From the IMG/VR virus record IMGVR_UViG_3300005327_000005, positions 1-50,872 of that record: 50,872 nt of DNA; one strand, 5' to 3'. Of the stretch, positions 7,384 to 14,962 are shown in pieces. Below the pieces are notes generated by a model. That model saw only the letters and a list, made by a program, of their open reading frames with translations, had not been told where the DNA came from and ran no database searches. The stretch is from a virus. The position numbers and the translations under genes are program-made. Position 1 is the stretch's first letter. Every line of letters begins with the position of its first letter.

Positions 7384-8010
7384 TCAGTCGCTGAGTTCGG
7401 CCGCAAGCGCAGCCATTCGGGCTCGCTGACGGCACAAAAAAACCGCCCCGGAAGGGCGGTAGGGGTCCGGCGTCGGATCCGGAGGTGGATGCTTCTTCGC
7501 GCTGATCAGTTCCGTCAGCGGGTTCATACCGAGCGGGGTGGGGCCTACTTCGTGCAGGAACAGATCGAGCAGCTCGTTCGCGTCGTTGTCCTTGCTGCGC
7601 TGCTCGTTGATGACGTCGTAGGTGAAACTGAACTGCTTGACCCGGCGTTGCTTCATCAGGTGCCGGACCTGCTTGCCCATCCCGAAGTCGTCGAGCTGGG
7701 CCTTGATGTACAGCCCGCCGTTCTCCTGCACCCACGCATTGGCCCAGGAGGGAATCGACTTGGCCCCACCGATCAGTTCCTCGGCGTCGATGACTTCGCC
7801 GATGTTCATGGTGGGGTCGTCGAGGCGGTGCGACCAGTAGACGGGGATGGGGGCGTCAGCGCCCGCCCAATGCTCCAGGCTCGACTTGAACGCACCCGGG
7901 CGGACGATGTCACCACCCAGGTCCTTGTTGTTGAACACCGAGACGACGGCTTCGAAAACCCCGTCGTCGGATTGCGGCGTCACCGTCGCCGGCATCGTCT
8001 TGTGCTTCAT
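7384..8010 (-). CDS. HK97-family prohead protease
   Basis: 208 residues. The catalytic triad expected for the U35 family is visible: His61 in PVYWSHRLDDP, Ser128 in RRVKQFSFTYDV and Glu154 in LFLHEVGPTPLG. Such enzymes cleave the capsid scaffold during maturation. The ATG overlaps the portal stop. The last ~35 residues (after ELISAKK) are an unusual Pro/Arg-rich tail encoded across a terminator-like hairpin (7436-7460), so this tail may be poorly conserved or the gene was extended. Confidence 0.9.
   Translation of the reverse strand: MKHKTMPATVTPQSDDGVFEAVVSVFNNKDLGGDIVRPGAFKSSLEHWAGADAPIPVYWSHRLDDPTMNIGEVIDAEELIGGAKSIPSWANAWVQENGGLYIKAQLDDFGMGKQVRHLMKQRRVKQFSFTYDVINEQRSKDNDANELLDLFLHEVGPTPLGMNPLTELISAKKHPPPDPTPDPYRPSGAVFLCRQRARMAALAAELSD
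7436..7460 (-). terminator. Intrinsic terminator inside the 3' end of the protease gene
   Basis: On the minus strand ACCGCCC-TTCCG-GGGCGGT is followed by seven T residues (7442-7436). It lies ~50 bp before the protease stop and ~85 bp before the capsid start. It probably acts as an attenuator between the packaging genes and the capsid gene. Confidence 0.7.
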
Positions 8011-9305
8011 GAGCCGCTCCGAAGGGGCTTAGGTCCCGGTGGTTGGCCGTTGGACTCCTCGTTGGATGGGTTATCGGGTGCGGTGTCCCGCGGTGATGCC
8101 AGCCCGCCTTCGACGACGTTGAGCGGGGTGATGAGTTCGTCCGCCTCGGGAAGGTCCGACAGGTTGTACAGGGCGCGGCCTTCGTTGCGGGTCATCCACG
8201 GGCCGCCGACGGAGGCCGAGATCGCTGCGGCCTGGGCTTCGAAGGAGCCCTGCATCTTGGCGCGCAGGTTGAACTCGACGTAGATCTTCTCGGCGCCGCC
8301 CGGGTCCACATCGGGCAGGAGCTGCAGTTCGATGTCCTGTTGCAGCATCTCCAGCAGCGGCCCGAGAGCGTCCGCATACAGCATCTGGCGCAGTTCACCC
8401 AAGCTGGACTGGGTGGCGTTCTTACTGAGCCCGATCATGGACGGGTCGACGTGGTACGCGGAGGCTACTTCTTCGCGGGAGAGCTGCCTTGCCTCGATGT
8501 ACTGGGCGTCTTTGGGTGTGATGCCACCCTCGTGCCAGGACATTCCATCCTCGAGAATTGGCGTCCCGCCGGCTTGTTGGGCGGTCGAGTAGGCACCCCA
8601 GTCGGTCTTGAACCGGTTCCGGGCCGTATCGGACCAGCGGGGCGCCTTCTCCGGCCGAGTGATGTAGCCCGAGATTCTGGCCCCGTTGCGCCACATCTGC
8701 GCCCGGTACTCGGTGGCTGCGTACTCCTCGGCGAGGATGAGCCGCAGCGTCTCGATCGGCGACCACCCTTCGCGGGGGTCGTCGGGGTTGTACCCGAAGA
8801 AGTGCACCACCTGATCGGGGGCGATGTCCTTGGTGCCTTTGGTGCCGGTGATCCGGTAGAAGTCGGGGTAGAACAGGTTGTCGCCGACGGGTTCGATGTA
8901 GCGGCGGGGCATCGGTAGGACCCCGTTGGTGCCATCGGGTGCCTTCCCTTTGATCCAGAACGCCGAGTTGAAGATCGAATACTCTTGCACCGTCCAGTTG
9001 ATCAGCCGGTACTTCGTCCACTTCGATCCGGGCCAGGGATTGTTCAGCAGCTTCGACAGCGGGTGTTCGCGGACCTTCTTACGGTCGGTGTCGCTGGTGC
9101 GTTCGAAGACGTCCAGGCCGAGTTGGGCGATGTTACGGGCAACGAACTCGATGACTGTCCGCAGCGCCGGTTGGGTCTTCCACATGTGTTCGTAGGTGCG
9201 GTACTGCTCCGGACCCACCTGCACATAGGTCGGCAGCCCATAGCCGAGGGTGTACTGCGCGGGACGGACCCGATCGATGACGCCTGCGGTCAACGCGAAA
9301 GGCAC
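8007..9305 (-). CDS. Phage portal protein, HK97 family
   Basis: 432 residues of the HK97-type portal family. Recognisable blocks in order: TQPALRTVIEFVARNIAQL near residue 45, HPLSKLLNNPWPG, the tunnel-helix region IETLRLILAEEYAATEYRAQMWRNGARISG, and the C-terminal EVASAYHVDPSMIGLSKNATQSSLGELRQML typical of these portals. Twelve copies form the DNA entry channel, the terminase docking site and the head-tail adaptor platform. It precedes the protease and capsid genes in standard order. The ATG at 9305 has an AAAGGAG ribosome-binding site. Confidence 0.95.
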   Translation of the reverse strand: MPFALTAGVIDRVRPAQYTLGYGLPTYVQVGPEQYRTYEHMWKTQPALRTVIEFVARNIAQLGLDVFERTSDTDRKKVREHPLSKLLNNPWPGSKWTKYRLINWTVQEYSIFNSAFWIKGKAPDGTNGVLPMPRRYIEPVGDNLFYPDFYRITGTKGTKDIAPDQVVHFFGYNPDDPREGWSPIETLRLILAEEYAATEYRAQMWRNGARISGYITRPEKAPRWSDTARNRFKTDWGAYSTAQQAGGTPILEDGMSWHEGGITPKDAQYIEARQLSREEVASAYHVDPSMIGLSKNATQSSLGELRQMLYADALGPLLEMLQQDIELQLLPDVDPGGAEKIYVEFNLRAKMQGSFEAQAAAISASVGGPWMTRNEGRALYNLSDLPEADELITPLNVVEGGLASPRDTAPDNPSNEESNGQPPGPKPLRSGS

Positions 9306-9335
9306 CGTTACTCCTTTCGGGTGACTGGTGGCGGG

Positions 9336-9560
9336 TTATTGCGACGGGGTTTTCGGTGGGGACGCCTGCATATACAGCACCTGATCGCGTTCGATGTAGA
9401 CGTCCCCGTCGAGCTGCACCGGTTCTGCGCCGGGCGAGTACAACGTGCAATCGGACAGCACTATCAGCGGCCCCGACTTGCGGATGAGGACGCCTTCGAC
9501 AGCGGTTCCTTCGAGGAAGTTGACGAGGACCCGCTCATAGACGGGCCAACGCGAGAGCAT
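9336..9560 (-). CDS. Small conserved beta-rich protein upstream of portal
   Basis: 74 residues starting MLSRWPVYERVLVNFLEGTA. The pattern of hydrophobic strands (VEGVLIRKSGPLIVLSDCTLY, VYIERDQVLYMQ) looks like a single Sm/SH3-like small beta barrel. It lies between the plus-strand cassette and the portal gene. Function unknown; proteins of this shape recur next to portal genes in actinobacteriophages, but I cannot name the family. Confidence 0.75.
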   Translation of the reverse strand: MLSRWPVYERVLVNFLEGTAVEGVLIRKSGPLIVLSDCTLYSPGAEPVQLDGDVYIERDQVLYMQASPPKTPSQ

Positions 9561-9772
9561 GTCGGGTTCGCTCCAAATGGGTGACAGGATTTGCGGAGAG
9601 CGAAAACGCTCGGCATGCTTCGTAAGCGGGAACAGTTCAGGAGATAACTCGTCAGCTCAGCCCGAGGGTTCTCCCGCGACATTCCCAGCCGCCGGTTCCT
9701 TCACCGCTGCTGTGTGAACGAGCCGGCGCTGCGGGCCCTTTCCGCCCGGCATAGCGGAAGGGGCCTGTGCTC
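9561..9772. other. Non-coding spacer upstream of tRNA
   Basis: About 210 bp between the start of the 74-aa gene and the tRNA. Short inverted repeats such as gcgaaaacgc are present, but I see no supported gene and no clear promoter. Confidence 0.5.
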
Positions 9773-9844
9773 AGCGCGGTGGAGCAGTGGTAGCTCGTCG
9801 GACTCATAATCCGGAGGCCGCCGGTTCGAATCCGGCCCGCGCAA
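9773..9844 (+). tRNA. tRNA-Met (CAU)
   Basis: A full cloverleaf can be drawn: acceptor GCGCGG with CCGCGC (bases 2-7/66-71), D stem GAGC/GCTC with an AGTGGTA loop, anticodon stem TCGGA/TCCGG with loop CTCATAA, variable loop AGGCC, and T arm GCCGG-TTCGAAT-CCGGC. The outermost position is A-A mismatched and CCA is not encoded. The anticodon stem lacks the three G-C pairs of initiator tRNAs, so it is an elongator Met or, with lysidine modification, an Ile tRNA. Confidence 0.88.
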
Positions 9845-9974
9845 CGAGGGGGACCGTCTTTTGCTTTCACCCTCCAGGGCGGGGTGAAGGGGGCATCGGG
9901 GGGCGGTCCTCCGAGTTAGCGGAGGGTGTCGCCGGGGACCCGAGCACACCGGTGGCACCCTCCCAGCGTTCCCT

Positions 9975-10012
9975 CAAATGGCGTACAAGTGTCTGACAGT
10001 GGCGCCGTAGTC
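9975..10012 (+). promoter_or_regulatory. Promoter-like element shared with 39317-39352
   Basis: CAAATGGCGTA, then CAGT, GCGC and a TAGT -10-like motif, ending 16 bp before the first gene of the plus-strand cassette. The same words in the same order and nearly the same spacing occur upstream of the plus-strand gene at 39359. I infer a phage-specific promoter; this is not a textbook sigma-70 consensus. Confidence 0.5.
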
Positions 10013-10027
10013 CTCTACGGTGAAGCG

Positions 10028-10285
10028 ATGAGCGGAACCAGCCCGGTGACGATGGGCATCCTCATCTCGCTGCTGATCGGCTCCACCGTCTTCAGCTTCG
10101 GCTACCTCAAAGCGAAACTGGAACGGGCCAACTCCGACTACAAGGCGACGAAGGCGGCTGCCCCGGTGCTGCGCAAGGCCTACTGGACTCTGTGGTGGGG
10201 CGCCGTCAAAGTCGGCTTCTGGGTCTTCATCATCGGGTTCGGACTCGTCGCCTGGATGTTCAACGACGCGAAGGCCAGCCCCTGA
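10028..10285 (+). CDS. Small membrane protein, two transmembrane segments (85 aa)
   Basis: ATG at 10028 begins MSGTSPVTMGILISLLIGST. Two hydrophobic helices are visible (residues ~8-28 and ~57-77) separated by a basic stretch (KAKLERANSDYKATKAA). First gene of the plus-strand cassette between the terminase and portal genes. It overlaps the next start in a TGATG junction. Function unknown; holin-like topology is possible but it is far from the endolysin. Confidence 0.75.
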   Translation: MSGTSPVTMGILISLLIGSTVFSFGYLKAKLERANSDYKATKAAAPVLRKAYWTLWWGAVKVGFWVFIIGFGLVAWMFNDAKASP

Positions 10286-10467
10286 TGGACGACATCCCGC
10301 CGCGGGAACCCCACTACATGATCGACGTCGCGCTGGGCACCTACGCCGCCTTCGTCGTCATCCAATGCACCCGGTGCCTGTGGGAGGCCGAAGTGGAGGC
10401 GCCGATCCCCGCACACACCGTCAACTTCCGCATCGAGGAGCACGAGCAGCGATGTTCCCCCGGATAA
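10285..10467 (+). CDS. Small protein with Cys pair (60 aa)
   Basis: Starts MDDIPPREPHYMIDVALG. Contains IQCTRCLWEAEVEAP, a CxxC knuckle, with a further His and Cys near the C-terminus (EEHEQRC), so it may bind one zinc ion. Translationally coupled on both sides (TGATG at the start; the next gene starts inside its 3' end). No family recognised. Confidence 0.72.
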   Translation: MDDIPPREPHYMIDVALGTYAAFVVIQCTRCLWEAEVEAPIPAHTVNFRIEEHEQRCSPG

Positions 10468-10658
10468 GCGAAGAGATCCACGGGCTCGACCACCGGATGT
10501 GCGGCTCCTGCTACATCGACATGCGCTCCGCCCGGCTGCCCGTCACCGAAGCCTTCTACCCGATCGAGCAGTGCTGCTGGTGTGGTCGGCTCACTTCGTC
10601 TGGGATTGTCTTCTGGACGGTGTGGAGGCCGCCGAAGTGCCAGGAGCGCAGCCTGTGA
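10452..10658 (+). CDS. Zinc-finger protein (68 aa)
   Basis: ATG at 10452 overlaps the end of the previous gene. Two CxxC knuckles are seen: MCGSCYIDM near residue 17 and QCCWCGRL near residue 43, spaced like a zinc ribbon. The middle contains RLPVTEAFYPIEQ. Probably a nucleic-acid or protein-binding accessory. The stop overlaps the next GTG start (GTGA). Confidence 0.75.
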   Translation: MFPRISEEIHGLDHRMCGSCYIDMRSARLPVTEAFYPIEQCCWCGRLTSSGIVFWTVWRPPKCQERSL

Positions 10659-10930
10659 CCCACGAGCCCACCTTCGAGTGCAACGACGTCCACTGCTACT
10701 CCTGCAACGAGGATGAGGACGGGTACGCCTACATCATCTGCAGGGAGTGCGGCCACCGGTACCGCAGCGCCGGGGAACTCCGCAGGGTGTACCGGCGGCA
10801 GTTCCTGCGCACCAGCAGACAGTCCTGGTTCGACATGAAGCCGCCTCCGCGGTGGAGGGTGTGGTGGATAGCCGTCACCATCCGGGCGAGGAACATCTAC
10901 TTCTGCCAGCACTGCATCCACGACTTCTGA
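10655..10930 (+). CDS. Zinc-ribbon protein (91 aa)
   Basis: GTG at 10655 in a GTGA overlap. Cys pattern in ECNDVHCYSCNEDED and IICRECGHRYRSAGELRR, plus a C-terminal CQHC, suggests two zinc sites. A basic middle (RVYRRQFLRTSRQ) and a Trp-rich WRVWWIAVTIRARN helix follow. The function is not known; it is the fourth gene of the cassette. Confidence 0.75.
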   Translation: MTHEPTFECNDVHCYSCNEDEDGYAYIICRECGHRYRSAGELRRVYRRQFLRTSRQSWFDMKPPPRWRVWWIAVTIRARNIYFCQHCIHDF

Positions 10931-10938
10931 GGGCACTG

Positions 10939-11256
10939 ATGATCAACGACGTCTACGTGCGGACCGCGCTGATCCTGGGGCGATTCCGCGACATGGACCC
11001 CGGCGACGCCATCGCCACTGTCGCCACCGCCGACGGTGGCACCGCCCGGCTCACCTACTTCGATCTGCAAGAGCTGCTGTCGCGGGCGCTCGACGCCAGC
11101 GACCGGTTGGGCCGGATCGCCACCTGGCACGGCCGCGAGACGGGACCGGGGGGCATGGTCGGCGACTATTGCGTGGAGTGCGGAACGCGCTGGCCATGCG
11201 ATACCCGCGAGATGGCTGACGGGACCTACGTGGACGACGAGGTCAGATCACCATGA
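10939..11256 (+). CDS. Small protein with CxxCxxxWPC motif (105 aa)
   Basis: ATG at 10939 (MINDVYVRTALILGRF). The C-terminal part has DYCVECGTRWPCDTREM, a CxxCGxxWPC motif common in small actinobacterial and actinophage proteins and probably metal-binding. Its 3' end overlaps the 3' end of the convergent large terminase gene by 14 bp. Last gene of the plus-strand cassette. Confidence 0.75.
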   Translation: MINDVYVRTALILGRFRDMDPGDAIATVATADGGTARLTYFDLQELLSRALDASDRLGRIATWHGRETGPGGMVGDYCVECGTRWPCDTREMADGTYVDDEVRSP

Positions 11257-12934
11257 GCTTGTTGTCCTCATAGGCCGACTGGTATTGATCGACGCCTTCG
11301 CGGGACTTCCACGCGTTCACTGCCATCGCCGCCGCCGGCACCGCGTCGATGCGGGCCTTGTCCCGGCCCCGCTCCGGCTTCTCCGGGCGGATCAGGTTGG
11401 GATCATAGGGGGCATGGCGTACTTCGCACTGGTCGAAACAGAAGCGGGCCACCGGGTTGCCGTGATGACGGAGGAGGTCTCTCTTCACGGTTCCCATCAG
11501 GTCTGTCATCCCTGGGCTCATGCGGTCGTACGTATTGCGGTACGCGGTGAGTTCTCCCTGCTCGATGTCCAGGTTGAGGGCGTCGCCGATGCGGTTGATG
11601 ATCGGCCACATGCTCCATTCGTCGCAGTCCGCCGCGACGATTCGGAACGTCTTCGCGTCCTCTGTGATGTCGTCGATGACCTTGTCGTAGTCGATCACCG
11701 AGCCAGAAGTCACAGTGAGCCAGCCCTGTCGCGCCCAGCGGGTGAACTTGCCGTCGTGGAACTGGTCGAGGCGTTGCAGGCCGGACTCGGGAAGCCAGAA
11801 CCGCCAGAGGATGTGTGCCGGGTCCTCTTTCGGCTCATCTCCTGGGATGACGACCGCCCATGCCGTCAGGTCGAACTTCGCCGCCAGGTCGAACCCGGCG
11901 TAGGCGGTGCGGCCGGCGAGTTCGTTGTTGTGCCAGTCGGGCCGTAGCCACAGGTCGCCGGTGCAGCGGTCCCACAGGTGCATCGGCATCCACCGCGACG
12001 CCTGGCTGACCCACTGGTTGAGCCGGAACTGCCGGAAGGCGTTCTCCTTGCCGGGGTCGTTCTTCGCCTCCTGGGCTTCTTCCCGCAGTGACGACAGGCT
12101 GAGGAACTGACCGAGTGCCGGGTTCGCCATTCCCCACAGGGACTCATCCCAGGGGTCGGCGTCCTTCGGCAGGTTGCGCATGTAGACGAAGATGTGCCGG
12201 GCCCGTTCCGGGTCGTCGGCGACCTTCTGCATTTCGTCGTGCTGGTCCTTGCCGAAGGACTGCGGGTCGTCGCCGGCGGTGGTGGCAGCCACCATGAGGG
12301 CCTGTTCCCGGGCGCCCATGCCGGTTCTCATGGCGTTCCACAGGTCGGGGCTCTTCTGGGTCAACACCTCATCGAAGACAATGCCGTGGGGGTTGTGGCC
12401 CAGGTTTCCCCCGGCGTCGGCAGCAACCACTTCGTAGTAGGAGCCGGTGCTGGTGTCGTAAATCCGCTTCGCCTGCTTGTTGATCTTCAGCCGGGCTGTC
12501 AGCAGCGGCGAGAGCTGCACCATCCGCTCGGCGACGTCGTACACCTTGCGGGCCTGGTCCCGGTCCACCGCACAGCCGTAGATCTCCGCGCCGTCCTCAT
12601 CGTCGGCGATGAGCAGGTACAGGGCGATCCCGGCGAGCAGCTCCGACTTGCCGTTCTTACGGGCGACCTCAATCCACGCCAGCCGGTACCGGCGTACGTA
12701 CCTCTCGAACTCCTTCGACCACGTCACCTCAGCGAACAAAGGCGCCATGATGTCGTTGACCTGCCAGTCGAGGAGCCGGAACGGCTGACGACTCCAGCGG
12801 CCCTTGGTATGGACCAGGATCTCCGAGAAAAACGCCTGAACATGATTTGATCTCGGCTTGCACAGGTGGTCGCCCTTTTCCTTGCATTCGGTGCCGTCGA
12901 AGGATTTGCCGCAGACGGGAATGCGTTTCGCCAT
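11243..12934 (-). CDS. terL: Terminase large subunit
   Basis: 563 residues from ATG 12934, which has CGGGGGTG six bases upstream; a GTG at 12943 is an alternative. ATPase: Walker A ARKNGKS at residues 91-97 and Walker B GIVFDEV at ~184-190. Nuclease domain: GFDLAAKFDLTAW with the first Asp, ADCDEWS in the middle and the late Asp in RDKARIDAVPAAAM. It is of the HK97/Terminase_1 type, which drives DNA into the prohead and cuts it. The N-terminus carries an unusual Cys cluster (C8, C17, C25) that may bind zinc. The small terminase gene is upstream, separated by a plus-strand HTH gene. Confidence 0.95.
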   Translation of the reverse strand: MAKRIPVCGKSFDGTECKEKGDHLCKPRSNHVQAFFSEILVHTKGRWSRQPFRLLDWQVNDIMAPLFAEVTWSKEFERYVRRYRLAWIEVARKNGKSELLAGIALYLLIADDEDGAEIYGCAVDRDQARKVYDVAERMVQLSPLLTARLKINKQAKRIYDTSTGSYYEVVAADAGGNLGHNPHGIVFDEVLTQKSPDLWNAMRTGMGAREQALMVAATTAGDDPQSFGKDQHDEMQKVADDPERARHIFVYMRNLPKDADPWDESLWGMANPALGQFLSLSSLREEAQEAKNDPGKENAFRQFRLNQWVSQASRWMPMHLWDRCTGDLWLRPDWHNNELAGRTAYAGFDLAAKFDLTAWAVVIPGDEPKEDPAHILWRFWLPESGLQRLDQFHDGKFTRWARQGWLTVTSGSVIDYDKVIDDITEDAKTFRIVAADCDEWSMWPIINRIGDALNLDIEQGELTAYRNTYDRMSPGMTDLMGTVKRDLLRHHGNPVARFCFDQCEVRHAPYDPNLIRPEKPERGRDKARIDAVPAAAMAVNAWKSREGVDQYQSAYEDNKLMVI

Positions 12935-13062
12935 TGAGTTCACCCCCGCACCGGAAAGAATGGAGCCCTAACGGGTGACAGGTTGAACTCCTACGTCACT
13001 CGGATGCCATTACCCGAGTTCCCTAGACGATGAGATCAAGGACGAAGGTGACGGGCGAGCCG

Positions 13063-13335
13063 ATGGACCTGACCGAGAAACTCACACCATTCATCGATGC
13101 CATGCGGAATCAGCGCAGAGACCTGGCGATGAGCCTCTCAGCGGTGTCCCGAGCTGCCGGCGCCCACCGCACCTGGGCGTCCACCCTGGAAAACGGTGAA
13201 GGCTGCGCCAACCCGGCGCTGAGCAAACTCGCCGACTGGGCCCAAGCCGTCGAAGCCCAAGAGTTCGGCATCTACGTCGTCATCGACGGGCACCACACCT
13301 CAGTGCCCATCTTCGGCGACGACGACGAGGACTAG
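13063..13335 (+). CDS. Helix-turn-helix regulator embedded between terminase genes
   Basis: 90 residues from ATG 13063 (MDLTEKLTPFIDAMRNQRRD); an ATG at 13030 in the same frame would add 11 residues. An XRE-type HTH is visible: MSLSAVSRAAGAHRTWASTLENGEGCANPALSKLADW, where the recognition helix and the LEXGE turn fit the fold. It is on the opposite strand to the two terminase genes around it and overlaps the small terminase 3' end by 4 bp. It may control late transcription, but this is inference. Confidence 0.75.
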   Translation: MDLTEKLTPFIDAMRNQRRDLAMSLSAVSRAAGAHRTWASTLENGEGCANPALSKLADWAQAVEAQEFGIYVVIDGHHTSVPIFGDDDED

Positions 13336-13799
13336 CCGGACAGCAACCGGGAAGCGTCAGCACCCGTCTGCTTCGGCTTCTGCTGATCGGAGACCTTGAT
13401 GGCGGTACGCGCTGCCGGGCTGAGCCCGAAGTCCCGGCCGAACATCTTCACAATGGCCGCCGCTTCCTTCATCACAATCGTCCCCGGGTGCTTGATCTGG
13501 CGGCCCTCCACCCCGATGATCGCGCCCTGCTTGCGGACCAGATCAGCAGCCTTGCGGTAGATGACAACCTGCTCGCAGTAGGTGTGCAGGGCGTCCCGGT
13601 CGGCCATGGTGATGGTGCGCATCTTGACGAGCTGGTCCACCGTGTAGTCCCAGATGGCCCGCACCTCAGGGTCCTTCGTCGGGCACTGCGGGATCCCGTC
13701 CTCGGGCTGCGGCTCGTCGGAGTTGACCCGGCAGCTCCGCTCACCCTTGAGGAGCTTCAGAGCCGTCGGGGTGCCGGTACCTCTCGGGCGTCCAGCCAT
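13332..13799 (-). CDS. terS: Terminase small subunit (P27-like)
   Basis: 155 residues beginning MAGRPRGTGTPTALKLLKGE, the standard opening of P27-family small terminases. The body is helical (ALHTYCEQVVIYRKAADLVR, AAAIVKMFGRDFGLSPAARTAI), matching the DNA-recognition and oligomerisation helices. It binds the packaging site and recruits the large subunit. AAGGAG lies eight bases before the ATG. Confidence 0.9.
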   Translation of the reverse strand: MAGRPRGTGTPTALKLLKGERSCRVNSDEPQPEDGIPQCPTKDPEVRAIWDYTVDQLVKMRTITMADRDALHTYCEQVVIYRKAADLVRKQGAIIGVEGRQIKHPGTIVMKEAAAIVKMFGRDFGLSPAARTAIKVSDQQKPKQTGADASRLLSG

Positions 13800-13810
13800 T
13801 GTCGTACTCC

Positions 13811-14029
13811 TTAAAGGGTTGCTGCTGCTTGTGCTCGGTTGCCGCGTCTGTCCGGCGGGTGCAGAAGCCCGGTCAACGGGCGGGTGGCGTTACCGCCGCC
13901 GCCTTCGGGCCGGGCGATCCCGTACTCCCGGGTGCCGCCGGCGTAGAAGGCGTCGGGGGCGTCGGGGGCAATGAAGAGGCGGGTCTCTCTGCCCGTCCGC
14001 GGGGTGACGACGGTGGTGTAGTTAGCCAT
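13811..14029 (-). CDS. Small protein coupled to fibre paralogue (72 aa)
   Basis: ATG at 14029 overlaps the stop of the upstream gene (ATGA). Product MANYTTVVTPRTGRETRLFI has Gly-rich, charged composition with no recognised domain. It is probably a virion or assembly accessory because it lies between the fibre-type genes and the small terminase. Confidence 0.65.
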   Translation of the reverse strand: MANYTTVVTPRTGRETRLFIAPDAPDAFYAGGTREYGIARPEGGGGNATRPLTGLLHPPDRRGNRAQAAATL

Positions 14030-14949
14030 CAGTCCCACCGGATCATCGGCGACAAAGGCTTGGTGACGGCAGTGGTCCCGGTGCTCATGGAGGGCTGCAA
14101 CGTTCCCACCGCATCAGCGAGCGGAATGAAGGTCATCTCCTCGCCGTAGTGCGTGATGGGGGCGGCGTTACCGCGCAGGAAATCCGCCGCGTAGCCGAAC
14201 ATGAGAGCCTTCGACGCGCCCCCCATTGTGGCGGGCGGCGTGTAGGTGTAGGCGGGGAACGCATAGAAGAGACCGCCGGGCTGGGCTGCGGTGGTGTTGT
14301 TCTGAAGATCCGGCACCATCGCGTTGTAGGTGAAGTCGGCCACCGCAGGCTGACTACCTGCGCCGAACGTCCTGGACCAACCACCCGAGTTCGCCGTTCC
14401 CCCCGCGCTCGTCGCATACCAACGCCACACATGAAAGCCAGCGCCGATAGCGGAGCCGCCGGGATCCCTCGTCCGCTCGACAACGACCATGCCCACCCCG
14501 TCAGACCCGGTGGCGGAAGTGTCCAACGCGAACAGGAAGGTGAAGTAGGAGGCCTGATCGGAAGCGGCCCAGCAGGTGTGGGGAGCGGTAGCGAGCGCAT
14601 GGTTCTGCAACCCCAGCCTCGCCACAGTCAACCCGCCCAGGTTCCCGGCGCCGTCTGTGGTGGTGCCGACAGTGATGTGCACGCCGTAGTTGCCGGTGCT
14701 GCTGCCACCCACGTAGTCGAAACGCAGGTAGATCGGTGCCGTCGCCTGCAATGGCCCGCCCAGGGCGAAAATCTCGTAGTCCCTGCCGACGGTGGTGTTC
14801 TCCGTCGCCACCGACGCCCAGTTGACCTGCCCGGTGTCGGCGGTACGCACCCCCGCCTGGTTGATGACTCCGGAGATCGTCTGATACGTGCTCTTGTAGT
14901 TCGCCAGCGACCCGAACGTCTGCGTATACGAAGAAGATCCACGCGCCAT
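14029..14949 (-). CDS. Fibre-type structural protein, paralogue B (306 aa)
   Basis: Starts MARGSSSYTQTFGSLANYKS. It aligns along its whole length with the 302-aa product just upstream (shared LQATAPIYLRFDYxG, TVGTTTDGAGxLGGLTVAxLGLQ, GIGMVVVERTR, GxGFHVWRWxAT, KALxxGxxxDFxRGxxxxxTHYGExMTFIP). Beta-rich, Gly/Thr-rich composition is typical of phage fibre or head decoration proteins. The two genes are a tandem duplication separated by 13 bp. Confidence 0.78.
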   Translation of the reverse strand: MARGSSSYTQTFGSLANYKSTYQTISGVINQAGVRTADTGQVNWASVATENTTVGRDYEIFALGGPLQATAPIYLRFDYVGGSSTGNYGVHITVGTTTDGAGNLGGLTVARLGLQNHALATAPHTCWAASDQASYFTFLFALDTSATGSDGVGMVVVERTRDPGGSAIGAGFHVWRWYATSAGGTANSGGWSRTFGAGSQPAVADFTYNAMVPDLQNNTTAAQPGGLFYAFPAYTYTPPATMGGASKALMFGYAADFLRGNAAPITHYGEEMTFIPLADAVGTLQPSMSTGTTAVTKPLSPMIRWD

Positions 14950-14962
14950 TGTCAGCCCCTCC

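Noticed and set aside
13000-14000. A cos site next to the terminase genes
   Set aside because: No recognisable cohesive-end or terminase-binding repeat cluster was seen here. Physical ends need read data.
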